Part shown: one piece after another, positions 1-7,461 of the stretch
Layout: every line of letters begins with the position of its first letter
How positions within the stretch are numbered: the stretch's first letter is position 1
Translations under genes and position numbers: made by a program
Assembly: GCF_001428895.1 (NCBI RefSeq)
Contig: NZ_LMJA01000001.1
Span: 435,150-499,149, forward strand
From: Mycobacterium sp. Root265
GTDB lineage: Bacteria > Actinomycetota > Actinomycetes > Mycobacteriales > Mycobacteriaceae
Direction of reading: 5' to 3'
DNA: 64,000 nt
Notes under the pieces: generated by a model
Databases searched by the model: none
The model's input: only the letters and a program-made list of their open reading frames with translations
What the model was told of the DNA's origin: nothing

Positions 1-150
1 CGAGTCGGTGACGAATGCCAGGAAGAACGCGACGATACCAATGACGATGCCGTCGATGATGCGGGCCAGCCAGCGGGGGAGCAGCCCGCCCGGTTGCCCG
101 CCTGGAGTGGTGTACGTGCCCGGTTGCTGATCGAATCCACCTGTGGTCAT
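1..150 (-). CDS. RDD-family membrane protein, N-terminal part
   Basis: Fifty codons are readable from an ATG at 148-150 to the window edge, where the gene is cut off. The first 25 or so residues are a Gly/Pro/Gln-rich cytoplasmic tail. The stretch LLPRWLARIIDGIVIGIV follows and leads into the first hydrophobic segment. The R-x-x-A-R-x-I-D-x-x-I pattern is the hallmark of the RDD domain, and Pro/Gly-rich N-terminal tails are common in mycobacterial RDD proteins. The function of these small polytopic proteins is mostly unknown. Only the start is visible, so the call rests on the RDD signature alone. Confidence 0.6.
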   Translation of the reverse strand, partial: MTTGGFDQQPGTYTTPGGQPGGLLPRWLARIIDGIVIGIVAFFLAFVTDS

Positions 151-227
151 GCCTGCAGAACCTACTCGCCCGGGCCGTATCGGCAAGCGATAAAACCCGG
201 CTGGATCTCAAAGCGGGTTTGTTCAGA

Positions 228-1490
228 TCAGCCGGACCGCAACGCGACACCGCGGATGACGGTATCGCGGGAGTGGGTGAGCGCCCGGTCGGTGCCGAGC
301 TCACGCAGAATGTTCTCCGGAATCCACTGCACACCGATGACACCGCGGGCCAGCACTTCGGCGTTGGGGCTGTCCACCCGGATCTCCCCGGAGCGGATGC
401 CCTCGGAGAGCATCGTCTTCATCTGCCGTACCCGAGTCGAGAACGACCAGCCGGGATCGGCGACATCGGGAGGAGACTGCCGCATCCAGGCCAGCTGGAT
501 GCGGAACTCGTCCGGAAACTGTTCCAGGGCATTGATATTGAGCCAGCTCAGCGCGTCCAGCTTCTCCAACGGGGTGGACTCCGACCGCAGGACTTCACTC
601 CAACCGCCGCCGACCTTGTGGCCGAAGGCCACCATGATCGACATCAGCAGCTCGTCTTTCGATCCGATGATCCGATACACGGTGCCGGTGCCCATCCCGG
701 CGGCCGAGGCGATATCGCGGATGGTCGTCATTTCATAACCGCGCCGGCCGAACTCACTTCGGGCAACGGACCGGACGTGGGCAGCCTTGTCACTTTCTCC
801 GGATTCGGTGTTCTCCGACCAACTCTTCACCACCTCGTCGGCGGCGGCGAACGCAGCCGAACGGTCCAGCTGAACGTCGGTGAGGTCATGGCTGGCCAGT
901 CCATGGAGATGGATGCGGCACAGCAGGCTCGCCACCTGATCGCTGCTGCCCTTGTGCCGGATCACGTCCAGCCCGACATGCAGCATGCTTTGGCAGATCC
1001 GGTCGGCCAGCGTCGGCAGGTCCATCTCGGGCCTGAGATAACCGCTCCACCGACCGGCCCGCAGCAACTGCAGCATCGCGGATTGGATGCCGGCCGGGCG
1101 GCGCTTCGTGAGTTCCATCAGTTCGGGATCCGAGCTCGGGCCCTCGTAGAACGACATCTGCAGCGCCGCCCGGTGTGCCACTGCGCACCGGGCGATGGCA
1201 CATCCGAGGCCGATGATCTGGTCCTCGATCGGACGCGGGTCCGGGGCGTCGAGTCCGCTGAGCGCCTGCTCGCCGACCAGGTCCAGCGCCGCGTGATAGC
1301 GCCGGGTCAGCTCGACCAGGATGGCTTCCTTGGATTCGAAGTGGTGGTACAGACTGCCCGCGAGAATGCCGGCCGCATCGGCAATCTGCTGCAGTGAGGT
1401 GCGCAGGCCCGATTCGGCGATCACGTCATTGGCGGTCTGCAGAATCTGGATCCGACGCGTATCGGGAGCCTCTGATGGATGGTCGGTCAT
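228..1490 (-). CDS. TetR regulator with two TetR units in one chain
   Basis: The protein has 420 residues, about twice the usual TetR length. A first TetR N-terminal helix-turn-helix lies at about residues 33-52 (ending GSLYHHF). It is followed by a ligand-domain-like helical stretch, then a second full HTH at about residues 254-274 (ending GTVYRII) and a second effector-like domain. A single chain would therefore carry two DNA-binding heads. The ATG has an AGGAG-like Shine-Dalgarno sequence 5 nt upstream. It lies 78 bp downstream of the acyl-CoA dehydrogenase/SDR operon on the same strand. It is the nearest candidate regulator for the shared operator at 4832 and 6589; that link is inference from position only. 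Confidence 0.85.
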   Translation of the reverse strand: MTDHPSEAPDTRRIQILQTANDVIAESGLRTSLQQIADAAGILAGSLYHHFESKEAILVELTRRYHAALDLVGEQALSGLDAPDPRPIEDQIIGLGCAIARCAVAHRAALQMSFYEGPSSDPELMELTKRRPAGIQSAMLQLLRAGRWSGYLRPEMDLPTLADRICQSMLHVGLDVIRHKGSSDQVASLLCRIHLHGLASHDLTDVQLDRSAAFAAADEVVKSWSENTESGESDKAAHVRSVARSEFGRRGYEMTTIRDIASAAGMGTGTVYRIIGSKDELLMSIMVAFGHKVGGGWSEVLRSESTPLEKLDALSWLNINALEQFPDEFRIQLAWMRQSPPDVADPGWSFSTRVRQMKTMLSEGIRSGEIRVDSPNAEVLARGVIGVQWIPENILRELGTDRALTHSRDTVIRGVALRSG

Positions 1491-1568
1491 CGGCTCCTAT
1501 CCCTCGTCTCTGTACCCGAGCTCGAATACTGAGCTTACGACCTGATGTCCCGACGACGGGTAACTGCT

Positions 1569-2513
1569 TCATCCCAGCGCGGTGACGCCTAACCGTTCGC
1601 ACATGGCGAACACCTCATCGAAGATCGACCCGGGCACGGTGAACCGCTCGGTGGACGACATCTCGGGCAGGTGGGCGGCGATGTCCTCGGCCCGTGGGAC
1701 GGTGCCGGCCGGTGCGCTCCAGCCTTCGGCAAGGCCGATGAAGACCCGCGCGAAGTGCCCGGTACCCGCCGAGTAGTTCTGGTGGGACACCTCGCACGTG
1801 CGGCTGGCGAGATAGGTGACGATCGGCACGACGAGTGCCGGATCGATCAGTTTGAGGAAGCCGGTCTCTTCGAGGGCTGTCTCGTTACCGAGGGTCTCGG
1901 TCACCATCCGCGAGAAACCAAACGGCAGAACCGCATTCGCCTTGATACCGTGTTCGGCGCCCTCCAGCGCGATGACGTTGGTCAGGCCCACAAGTCCGGT
2001 CTTGGCGGCGGCGTAGTGGGATTCCCACGGCTGGCCGAACATTCCCGCCGAGGACGAGATGAAGACGAATCGTCCGTACCCCTGCTGCTTCATCGCCCGA
2101 TAGGCAGGCTGGGCCAGGTAGAAACCACCGTCGAGGTGGACCTGCAGCATGGTGCGCCAGTCCGATTCGGACAGTTCGTCGAACGCAATGCTGCTGAACA
2201 CCCCGGCATTGCTCACCACCGCGTCGATGCGACCGAACTCCTCGATCGCGGTCGCGACGATGGCGGTTCCGCCTGCCGCGGAGGCCACCGAGTCGTGGGA
2301 GGCAACCGCCGTGCCACCGGCCGCTCGGATCTCGGCCACCACCTCGTCGGCAACACCCGGATCAGATCCGTCCCCGTGCATGGAGCCGCCGAGATCATTG
2401 ACCACCACGGCCGCACCTCGTGCGGCCAGATCGAGGGCGTACAACCGGCCCAGTCCTCGGCCGGCACCGGTGACGATGGCCACCTGGCCGGTGAAATCGA
2501 TCGTGTCGTTCAT
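1569..2513 (-). CDS. SDR-family oxidoreductase (3-hydroxyacyl-CoA dehydrogenase-like)
   Basis: This 314-residue short-chain dehydrogenase has the cofactor motif TGAGRGLG at 15-22, SNAG at 101-104 in place of NNAG, a serine cluster near 153-155 and the active-site YAAAK at 167-171. The NDLGG after the second strand resembles the dehydrogenase part of 17-beta-HSD type 4/MFE-2, which oxidises 3-hydroxyacyl-CoA. Its ATG overlaps the stop of the upstream acyl-CoA dehydrogenase by 4 nt (ATGA), so the three genes are translationally coupled. It likely performs a beta-oxidation step on the product of the two dehydrogenases. The substrate is unknown. Confidence 0.85.
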   Translation of the reverse strand: MNDTIDFTGQVAIVTGAGRGLGRLYALDLAARGAAVVVNDLGGSMHGDGSDPGVADEVVAEIRAAGGTAVASHDSVASAAGGTAIVATAIEEFGRIDAVVSNAGVFSSIAFDELSESDWRTMLQVHLDGGFYLAQPAYRAMKQQGYGRFVFISSSAGMFGQPWESHYAAAKTGLVGLTNVIALEGAEHGIKANAVLPFGFSRMVTETLGNETALEETGFLKLIDPALVVPIVTYLASRTCEVSHQNYSAGTGHFARVFIGLAEGWSAPAGTVPRAEDIAAHLPEMSSTERFTVPGSIFDEVFAMCERLGVTALG

Positions 2514-3616
2514 CGAACTCTGTCCCTTCCCGCCCGGCAGCCGACCACCAGTGCGGCGCCCAGCTGTTCCACATAGTCGTCGCTGCCACCCAGAAACGTC
2601 GAGAACCCCAGCAGCCGCCTCAGATACAGGTGAGCATCGTGTTCCCAGGTGTAGCCGATGCCGCCGAACACCGGGATGGCGGTGTCGCCGACGGTGGCCA
2701 GCCTGGCACCGAATGCCTTGATCCTGGCGGACGCGAGCGGTCGTTCCGCACTGTCGGCGTCATCGGCGGCCCAGAGCGCGCGCAGCACTCCACCGCGCCC
2801 GAGTTCGACGGTCTGGAACATGCTCACGCAGAGCTGCTGAACGGCCTGGAAGCTGCCGATGGGTTGACCGAATTGCCTGCGACTCTTGGCATGGTCGATC
2901 GTCAGGTCGAGCAATCGTTGCGCGGCGCCCAGCGCGTCGGCAGCGGCCAACGCCAGCACGTCATCGCGTAGCGAGGTGATCGCCTCGTCCCCGGCCCGAC
3001 CCAGCACGCGCGCCGACACGTCATCGAGCCGCGCCCGGAAGACCTTGCGGGTGCGGTCGACACCGGTCACCTCGGTGATCTCGAGGTCGGCGGTGGACAC
3101 CGAGTGCAGTGCCCAGCCGGCGTGATCACGGATCGGGATCAGTGCGATGTCGGCGGCCGTTGCATCGGCGAGTCGGTCGATCTCACCGCGCAGCAGCACC
3201 TCCGAGCCGTCGTCGGAGCTTTCGGGTCCATGGCCGCGCAGCGGTCCCACCGTCGCCACGACCGATCCCTCGGCGATACCGGCCAGCAGTACCGCGGCCT
3301 GCGCTTCGAGTCCGAATCGAAAGAGAGCGCGAGAGGCGGCAGCGCAGGACAACCAGGGCCCCGGGTTGACCGCAGCACCGAGCGCTTCGGCGACGATACC
3401 GGCGTCCACCATCGTCGCCCCGGATCCGCCGTACTCGGGTGCCACCAGCAGACCTGTTGCGCCGAGGGCGGCGAGTCCGTGCCACACCGGGTCGGTGGTT
3501 CCACGCGGGTCGTCGAGAAGGACACGGACGTGCTCGGTGACACCGGCTTTCTCGGCGAGGAATGCCCGGACGGTGTCCGCCAGCGCACGCTGTTCGGTGC
3601 TGTACTCGAGGTTCAT
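2510..3616 (-). CDS. Acyl-CoA dehydrogenase, second subunit-type
   Basis: This is a 368-residue acyl-CoA dehydrogenase homologue. The reading frame is open further upstream, but the ATG at 3616 overlaps the stop of the preceding gene (ATGA) and gives the standard N-terminus MNLEYSTEQ. SRRQFGQPIGSFQ and the C-terminal FGGIGYTWEHDAHLYLRR are characteristic of the mycobacterial FadE subunits that pair with another FadE. The C-terminal Glu of the classic YEGT motif is absent (TFLGGSDDY region). Together with the adjacent larger FadE this suggests an alpha2beta2 enzyme such as the steroid-side-chain dehydrogenases. That is inference from family knowledge; the substrate is unknown. Confidence 0.85.
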   Translation of the reverse strand: MNLEYSTEQRALADTVRAFLAEKAGVTEHVRVLLDDPRGTTDPVWHGLAALGATGLLVAPEYGGSGATMVDAGIVAEALGAAVNPGPWLSCAAASRALFRFGLEAQAAVLLAGIAEGSVVATVGPLRGHGPESSDDGSEVLLRGEIDRLADATAADIALIPIRDHAGWALHSVSTADLEITEVTGVDRTRKVFRARLDDVSARVLGRAGDEAITSLRDDVLALAAADALGAAQRLLDLTIDHAKSRRQFGQPIGSFQAVQQLCVSMFQTVELGRGGVLRALWAADDADSAERPLASARIKAFGARLATVGDTAIPVFGGIGYTWEHDAHLYLRRLLGFSTFLGGSDDYVEQLGAALVVGCRAGRDRVR

Positions 3617-4794
3617 CGGCGCGGCAGTCCGAGTAGCCGAGCGGTGATGCTGGTGTTGATCTGGGTGGTACCGCCGGCGATGCTCAATGCACGCGAGGTG
3701 AGTCTGTGCTCGGCCCATCGACCATCGGCACCGGCGTCCCCCAGCAGCTCATAGCCCAGCGCGGCCATGTCCTGCCCGATCTCCGCCCACACCGATTTGG
3801 CCAGGCTCGCGGTGCCGAAACCGTCTTTACCGTGTGCGGTGGCCGAGATCGAACGCTGGCAGAGCGTCTCGAGATAGCTGATCCGCATCTCCAATTCGCC
3901 GAGCCTGCGCAGCGTCGACGGGTCGTCGAGCGGGTGGCCCGCGTCATCCAGGTCGGTGACCAGATCGGCGAGTCGGGTCTGCATCTCGGCGTACAGTCTT
4001 GCCGCCCCAACACGTTCGTGGGACAGCGTGGTGGTCGCGACCTGCCAGCCCTCGTTCAGCGCGCCGAGCAGCGCGCTCGCCGGTACCCGGACATCGGTGA
4101 AGAAGATTTCCGCGAAGTCGGCGTCACCATTGAGGGTGACCAGGGGGCGCACCTCAACCCCGGGCAACGAGAGGTCGACGATCAGACAGGAGATGCCCTG
4201 GTGCTTCGGTGCGTCAGGGTCGGTGCGGACGTACAGCTGGCACCAGTCGGCGCGGTGGCCGAGTGAGGTCCATATCTTCTGACCGTTGATGACGAAGTCT
4301 CCGCCGTCGGCGACGGCGCGGGTACGCAGGGAGGCCAGATCCGAACCCGCTTCCGGTTCGGACATGCCCTGGCACCAGATGTCGTCGGCGCGCAGCATGC
4401 GGGGAAGCAGGTCGAGCTTCTGTTGCTCGGATCCGTAGTGCATGAGTGCCGGTGCGATGTTGTTGATACCGATCACGTTGAGCGGGTGCGGCACTCGCGC
4501 CCAGGTGGTTTCCTCGGCGTACACCAACTGTTCGATGATGCCCGCGCCGCGGCCACCGTAGTCGGCGGGCCATGAGACGGCCGCCCAGCGCGCATCCGCC
4601 ATCTGGGCATTCCACCGTCGCATGGTGCGGAAGGCGTCCTCGTCGCGACCGTAACGCTGGGCCGCGGAGAGGATCTCGGGTGTCAGGTGCTCGGCCAGCC
4701 ACGCCCGCAGTTCCTTGCGGAACTGCTCGGTGTGTGGCGGGTAGGTGAAACCGAAGGATTCCAAGGGGCCTACTTCATATCGAACATTCGTCAT
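3613..4794 (-). CDS. Acyl-CoA dehydrogenase, first subunit-type
   Basis: This 393-residue FAD enzyme introduces an alpha,beta double bond into an acyl-CoA. The substrate/FAD motif CQGMSEPEAGSDLAS lies at 141-155, followed by GQKIWTS at 171-177. The C-terminus IAGGTTQIN has Gly where short-chain enzymes carry the catalytic Glu. E260 in SHERVG lies where long-chain and isovaleryl-CoA dehydrogenases place theirs (inference). It is the first gene of the minus-strand operon. An upstream TTGACC-N17-TAGAGT promoter (4822-4850) contains the 16-bp element shared with the divergent and downstream operons. It probably forms a heteromer with the next gene. Confidence 0.88.
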   Translation of the reverse strand: MTNVRYEVGPLESFGFTYPPHTEQFRKELRAWLAEHLTPEILSAAQRYGRDEDAFRTMRRWNAQMADARWAAVSWPADYGGRGAGIIEQLVYAEETTWARVPHPLNVIGINNIAPALMHYGSEQQKLDLLPRMLRADDIWCQGMSEPEAGSDLASLRTRAVADGGDFVINGQKIWTSLGHRADWCQLYVRTDPDAPKHQGISCLIVDLSLPGVEVRPLVTLNGDADFAEIFFTDVRVPASALLGALNEGWQVATTTLSHERVGAARLYAEMQTRLADLVTDLDDAGHPLDDPSTLRRLGELEMRISYLETLCQRSISATAHGKDGFGTASLAKSVWAEIGQDMAALGYELLGDAGADGRWAEHRLTSRALSIAGGTTQINTSITARLLGLPRR

Positions 4795-4802
4795 GTCGAA
4801 CG

Positions 4803-4831
4803 TTGACTCGCTGTGGGCCGAACTCTACGGT
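4803..4831 (+). promoter_or_regulatory. Promoter of the VWA gene
   Basis: TTGACT (4803-4808), a 17-bp spacer and TACGGT (4826-4831) fit a mycobacterial SigA promoter pointing at the VWA gene. The predicted start near 4838 falls inside the 16-bp element at 4832-4847. It overlaps the opposing promoter of the acyl-CoA dehydrogenase operon. Confidence 0.5.
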
Positions 4832-4850
4832 GGAACAGATATTTGGTCAA
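4822..4850 (-). promoter_or_regulatory. Promoter of the acyl-CoA dehydrogenase operon
   Basis: On the minus strand, TTGACC (4850-4845), 17 bp and TAGAGT (4827-4822) form a good SigA-type promoter. Its predicted start, near 4815, gives a short leader before the ATG at 4794. The spacer holds most of the 16-bp element ACCAAATATCTGTTCC. Confidence 0.6.
4832..4847. promoter_or_regulatory. Putative operator, copy 1 (ACCAAATATCTGTTCC on minus)
   Basis: This 16-bp element matches the one at 6589-6604 in 15 of 16 positions. It lies between the -35 and -10 of the minus-strand promoter and on the start point of the plus-strand promoter, so a bound repressor would block both. It has only weak internal symmetry (AATA-TC-TGTT). 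The regulator is not known; the double TetR at 228-1490 is the nearest candidate. Confidence 0.55.
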
Positions 4851-4889
4851 CGTTCTGGGTCCAGGCATGAAATCGAGGTGCACAGCACG

Positions 4890-6566
4890 GTGACAACCGA
4901 CGACGATGCGCCCGACGTGCAGGTCCACGCCCTGCTCGCCTCCGCGCTGGCCGGACGGACCGTGGCGGTGCGGTCCGTCCCGGCCGGGGAACCCGCCTGG
5001 ACCGACGGCGTCGCGGTGTACCTGGACGCCGCGGCCGATACCGCGTTTCAGCGCCGCTGCCTGGCCGTTCAGGCATCGCTGCTGGCCGCCGACAGTCTGG
5101 ACCCCGCCATCCTGTGCACGCTCGGTCGACGCAGCGCCCTGGCGCAGCGCTACCTCGCGATCGAAGGGCACCGCGCCCTGGCCTGCAACGAGGAGCTGCT
5201 GTCGCGGGACATCCGCGCCCTGCTGGATCCCGCGCTCGCGGCCGGCACGGATTCGGCGCAGGCATCGCTGGACCTGGCCCTGAGCCGGGTGCACCTGCCC
5301 GAGGCGCCCGCGGCCTTCGGAATCCTTCGGCCACGCAGGATGGCCACCGGCTCGAACGACCCGGACCGGCCCGGCCGTCACATTGCCCGCAGGAAGCACG
5401 ACAACGAGTTGCACGAGCTCGTCGAGGACGCGGTCGACGATGCCGACCTGGACGTGCTGGACAACCTCACCAGCCCGGTCGGTGGCGGTGGCTCGATCGG
5501 GAAACTTCTGCAGCGCATGATGAAAAGCGTGCGGCGTCGGGGCAGCGGCGGTGGCCCGCCCGGGGCGGATTCGGCCACCCGCCGGTCCCGCTCGGGTGCC
5601 AGGGGAGCGGCCGCCGTGCTGTCCACCACCGTCGGTCCGTCGTATGACGACGATCCCGGGGGCACGGTGGGCGCAACGTACCCCGAATGGGATGCCAATC
5701 AGCGCCGCTATCGCGAGAACTGGTGCACGGTCGACGAAGTCGAGGTGCCGGCGCGTGACGTCACGCCGGCACCGCGTCCTGATGTCCATGCGTTGCGCCG
5801 ACCGCTGACCCGGCTGGGCGTCGGGCTCGACCGCTGCCGGCGCGAGGCCCAGGGCGACGATATCGATATCGATGCCGCCGTGCGTACCAGGATCGACACG
5901 CTGGCCGGAACTGCCGGTGACGCCGCCGTCTACATCGAGAGCCAGCGACGCAGAAGAGATCTCGCGGTGCTGGTGCTGCTCGATGTGTCCGGGTCGGTCA
6001 ACGAGCCCGGGACGGCCGGGCGCACCGTGCACGAGCAGCAGGTGCTCGCTGCGCACGCGTTGACGGTGGCACTGCACGAACTCGGCGACCGGGTGGCGCT
6101 GTACGGGTTTCGGTCCCAGGGCCGCTCGTCGGTACACGTGCTGCCCGTCAAACGTTTCGAGGACAACTTCGACAGCGCCGTCGCGCAGCGGTTGGCCGCC
6201 CTGACACCCGGTGCGTACTCCCGCCTGGGCGCGGCCATCCGGCACGGCACCGCGCTGATGGCGGAGAAGGCCGGGACCTCCCGGCGGTTGCTCGTCGTAC
6301 TGTCCGACGGACTGGCCTATGACCACGGCTACGAACGCGCCTACGGTGCGGCCGATGCCCGGCGCGCCCTGGCCGAAGTGCGCCAACAGGGCACCGGCGC
6401 CGTCTGCCTGACGGTCGGGGCGGGTACCGGGGCGCACGAACTACGACGGGTGTTCGGCAGCGCCGCGCATGCGGCTATTCCACGCCCCGAGCAACTCGGC
6501 GACATCATCGGCCCGCTGTTCCGGTCCGCGCTGCGGTCGGCCGACCTTCGCAGGCGCGTCGCCTGA
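4890..6566 (+). CDS. VWA-domain protein of the CbbO/NorD/CobT type
   Basis: This 558-residue protein has a C-terminal von Willebrand A domain. The MIDAS motif DVSGS starts at about residue 365, and later come a serine-containing loop (GAYSRLG) and LSDG. The N-terminal 350 residues are helical and charged, as in NorD and CbbO. These proteins act with a MoxR-class AAA+ ATPase to remodel or insert metal into a target enzyme. The AAA+ partner is the next gene, 76 bp away. The frame opens at 4803, but GTG 4890, with GAGGTG about 10 nt upstream, is the preferred start; GTG 4878 is the alternative. The target enzyme is unknown and may be encoded in this island. Confidence 0.8.
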   Translation: MTTDDDAPDVQVHALLASALAGRTVAVRSVPAGEPAWTDGVAVYLDAAADTAFQRRCLAVQASLLAADSLDPAILCTLGRRSALAQRYLAIEGHRALACNEELLSRDIRALLDPALAAGTDSAQASLDLALSRVHLPEAPAAFGILRPRRMATGSNDPDRPGRHIARRKHDNELHELVEDAVDDADLDVLDNLTSPVGGGGSIGKLLQRMMKSVRRRGSGGGPPGADSATRRSRSGARGAAAVLSTTVGPSYDDDPGGTVGATYPEWDANQRRYRENWCTVDEVEVPARDVTPAPRPDVHALRRPLTRLGVGLDRCRREAQGDDIDIDAAVRTRIDTLAGTAGDAAVYIESQRRRRDLAVLVLLDVSGSVNEPGTAGRTVHEQQVLAAHALTVALHELGDRVALYGFRSQGRSSVHVLPVKRFEDNFDSAVAQRLAALTPGAYSRLGAAIRHGTALMAEKAGTSRRLLVVLSDGLAYDHGYERAYGAADARRALAEVRQQGTGAVCLTVGAGTGAHELRRVFGSAAHAAIPRPEQLGDIIGPLFRSALRSADLRRRVA

Positions 6567-6583
6567 CGACTCTGACCACATGC

Positions 6584-6613
6584 TTGAACCAAACATCTGT
6601 TCCGCGCTACAGT
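6584..6613 (+). promoter_or_regulatory. Promoter of the AAA/AveC/P450 operon
   Basis: TTGAAC (6584-6589), 18 bp and TACAGT (6608-6613) form a SigA-like promoter in the short gap after the VWA gene. The spacer contains the second copy of the 16-bp element. The long operon can thus be transcribed separately from the VWA gene but under the same control. Confidence 0.55.
6589..6604 (+). promoter_or_regulatory. Putative operator, copy 2 (ACCAAACATCTGTTCC)
   Basis: It differs at one position from the copy at 4832-4847 and has the same placement relative to -35 and -10. Here the inner half is a short inverted repeat (AACA-TC-TGTT). Conservation of both sequence and promoter position argues for a genuine binding site. 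Confidence 0.55.
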
Positions 6614-6642
6614 GATCGAACTTGGTTGCACGAGAGGACGAT

Positions 6643-7461
6643 ATGCATCCGGCTCAGCCGAGAACCACCACGCAACCCCGCCCGTACTACATATCGGTCG
6701 CCGACGAGGAGCTGGTCTTCAAAGCCGCCTACCGACAAGGGCTCTCCGTGGTCCTCAAGGGCCCGACCGGGTGCGGGAAGACACGATTCGTCGAGGCGAT
6801 GGCGCACGACCTGGGGCGGCCGCTGATCACCGTGTCCTGTCACGACGATCTGACCACCGCCGACCTGGTGGGCCGCTTTCTGCTGCGCGAGGGAGAGACC
6901 GAGTGGGTCGACGGACCGCTGACCCGCGCCGTCCGGGAGGGCGCGATCTGCTATCTGGACGAGGTCGTGGAGGCGCGCCAGGACACCACTGTGGTGCTGC
7001 ACCCGCTGGCCGACCACCGTCGCGAACTCCCGATCGACCGGCTGGGCATCACGCTCGACGCCGCCGCGGGCTTCTGCCTGGTGGTGTCCTACAACCCTGG
7101 CTACCAGAGTGTGCTCAAGGATCTCAAGGACTCGACCCGGCAACGCATGGTCGCCATCGAGTTCGGTTTTCCGGCACCCGATGTCGAGGAGAAGATCCTG
7201 TCCCAGGAATCCGGGGTCGACCACCGCCGCGCTGCCGATCTGGTGCGCCTCGGGCAGGCGATCCGGCGCCTGGAGACCGGCGGCCTGCGCGAGGTCGCGT
7301 CCACCCGGGTGCTCATCGCGGCGGGTCGGCTCATCGCCGAGGGGCTGACACCCCAGGTCGCTGCTCGCGCGGCGATCGCCGGTCCGCTCACCGATGACTC
7401 GACGGTGACACGAGGCCTGATCGAACTGATCGACGTATACCTTCCCGCGGACGGAGAATGA
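6643..7461 (+). CDS. MoxR-class AAA+ ATPase, CbbQ/NirQ/NorQ-like
   Basis: The 272-residue ATPase has Walker A GPTGCGKT at 40-47, Walker B ICYLDE at 102-107 and sensor 1 SYNPG at 149-153. Its length and the STRQRMV segment are typical of CbbQ/NorQ. ATG 6643 has GAGAGG 5 nt upstream; an in-frame TTG 21 nt earlier is less likely. CbbQ-type rings work with a VWA adaptor to activate a client enzyme such as Rubisco or NO reductase, and neither is encoded here. The gene overlaps the next by 4 nt, so the client may be the binding-protein homologue, the membrane protein or the P450 of the same operon (inference). Confidence 0.88.
   Translation: MHPAQPRTTTQPRPYYISVADEELVFKAAYRQGLSVVLKGPTGCGKTRFVEAMAHDLGRPLITVSCHDDLTTADLVGRFLLREGETEWVDGPLTRAVREGAICYLDEVVEARQDTTVVLHPLADHRRELPIDRLGITLDAAAGFCLVVSYNPGYQSVLKDLKDSTRQRMVAIEFGFPAPDVEEKILSQESGVDHRRAADLVRLGQAIRRLETGGLREVASTRVLIAAGRLIAEGLTPQVAARAAIAGPLTDDSTVTRGLIELIDVYLPADGE

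Noticed and set aside
4791-6437. 548-residue open frame opposite the VWA gene
   Set aside because: Low-complexity Gly/Arg/Gln composition and no recognisable motif; the plus-strand frame has a MIDAS motif and AAA+ partner.
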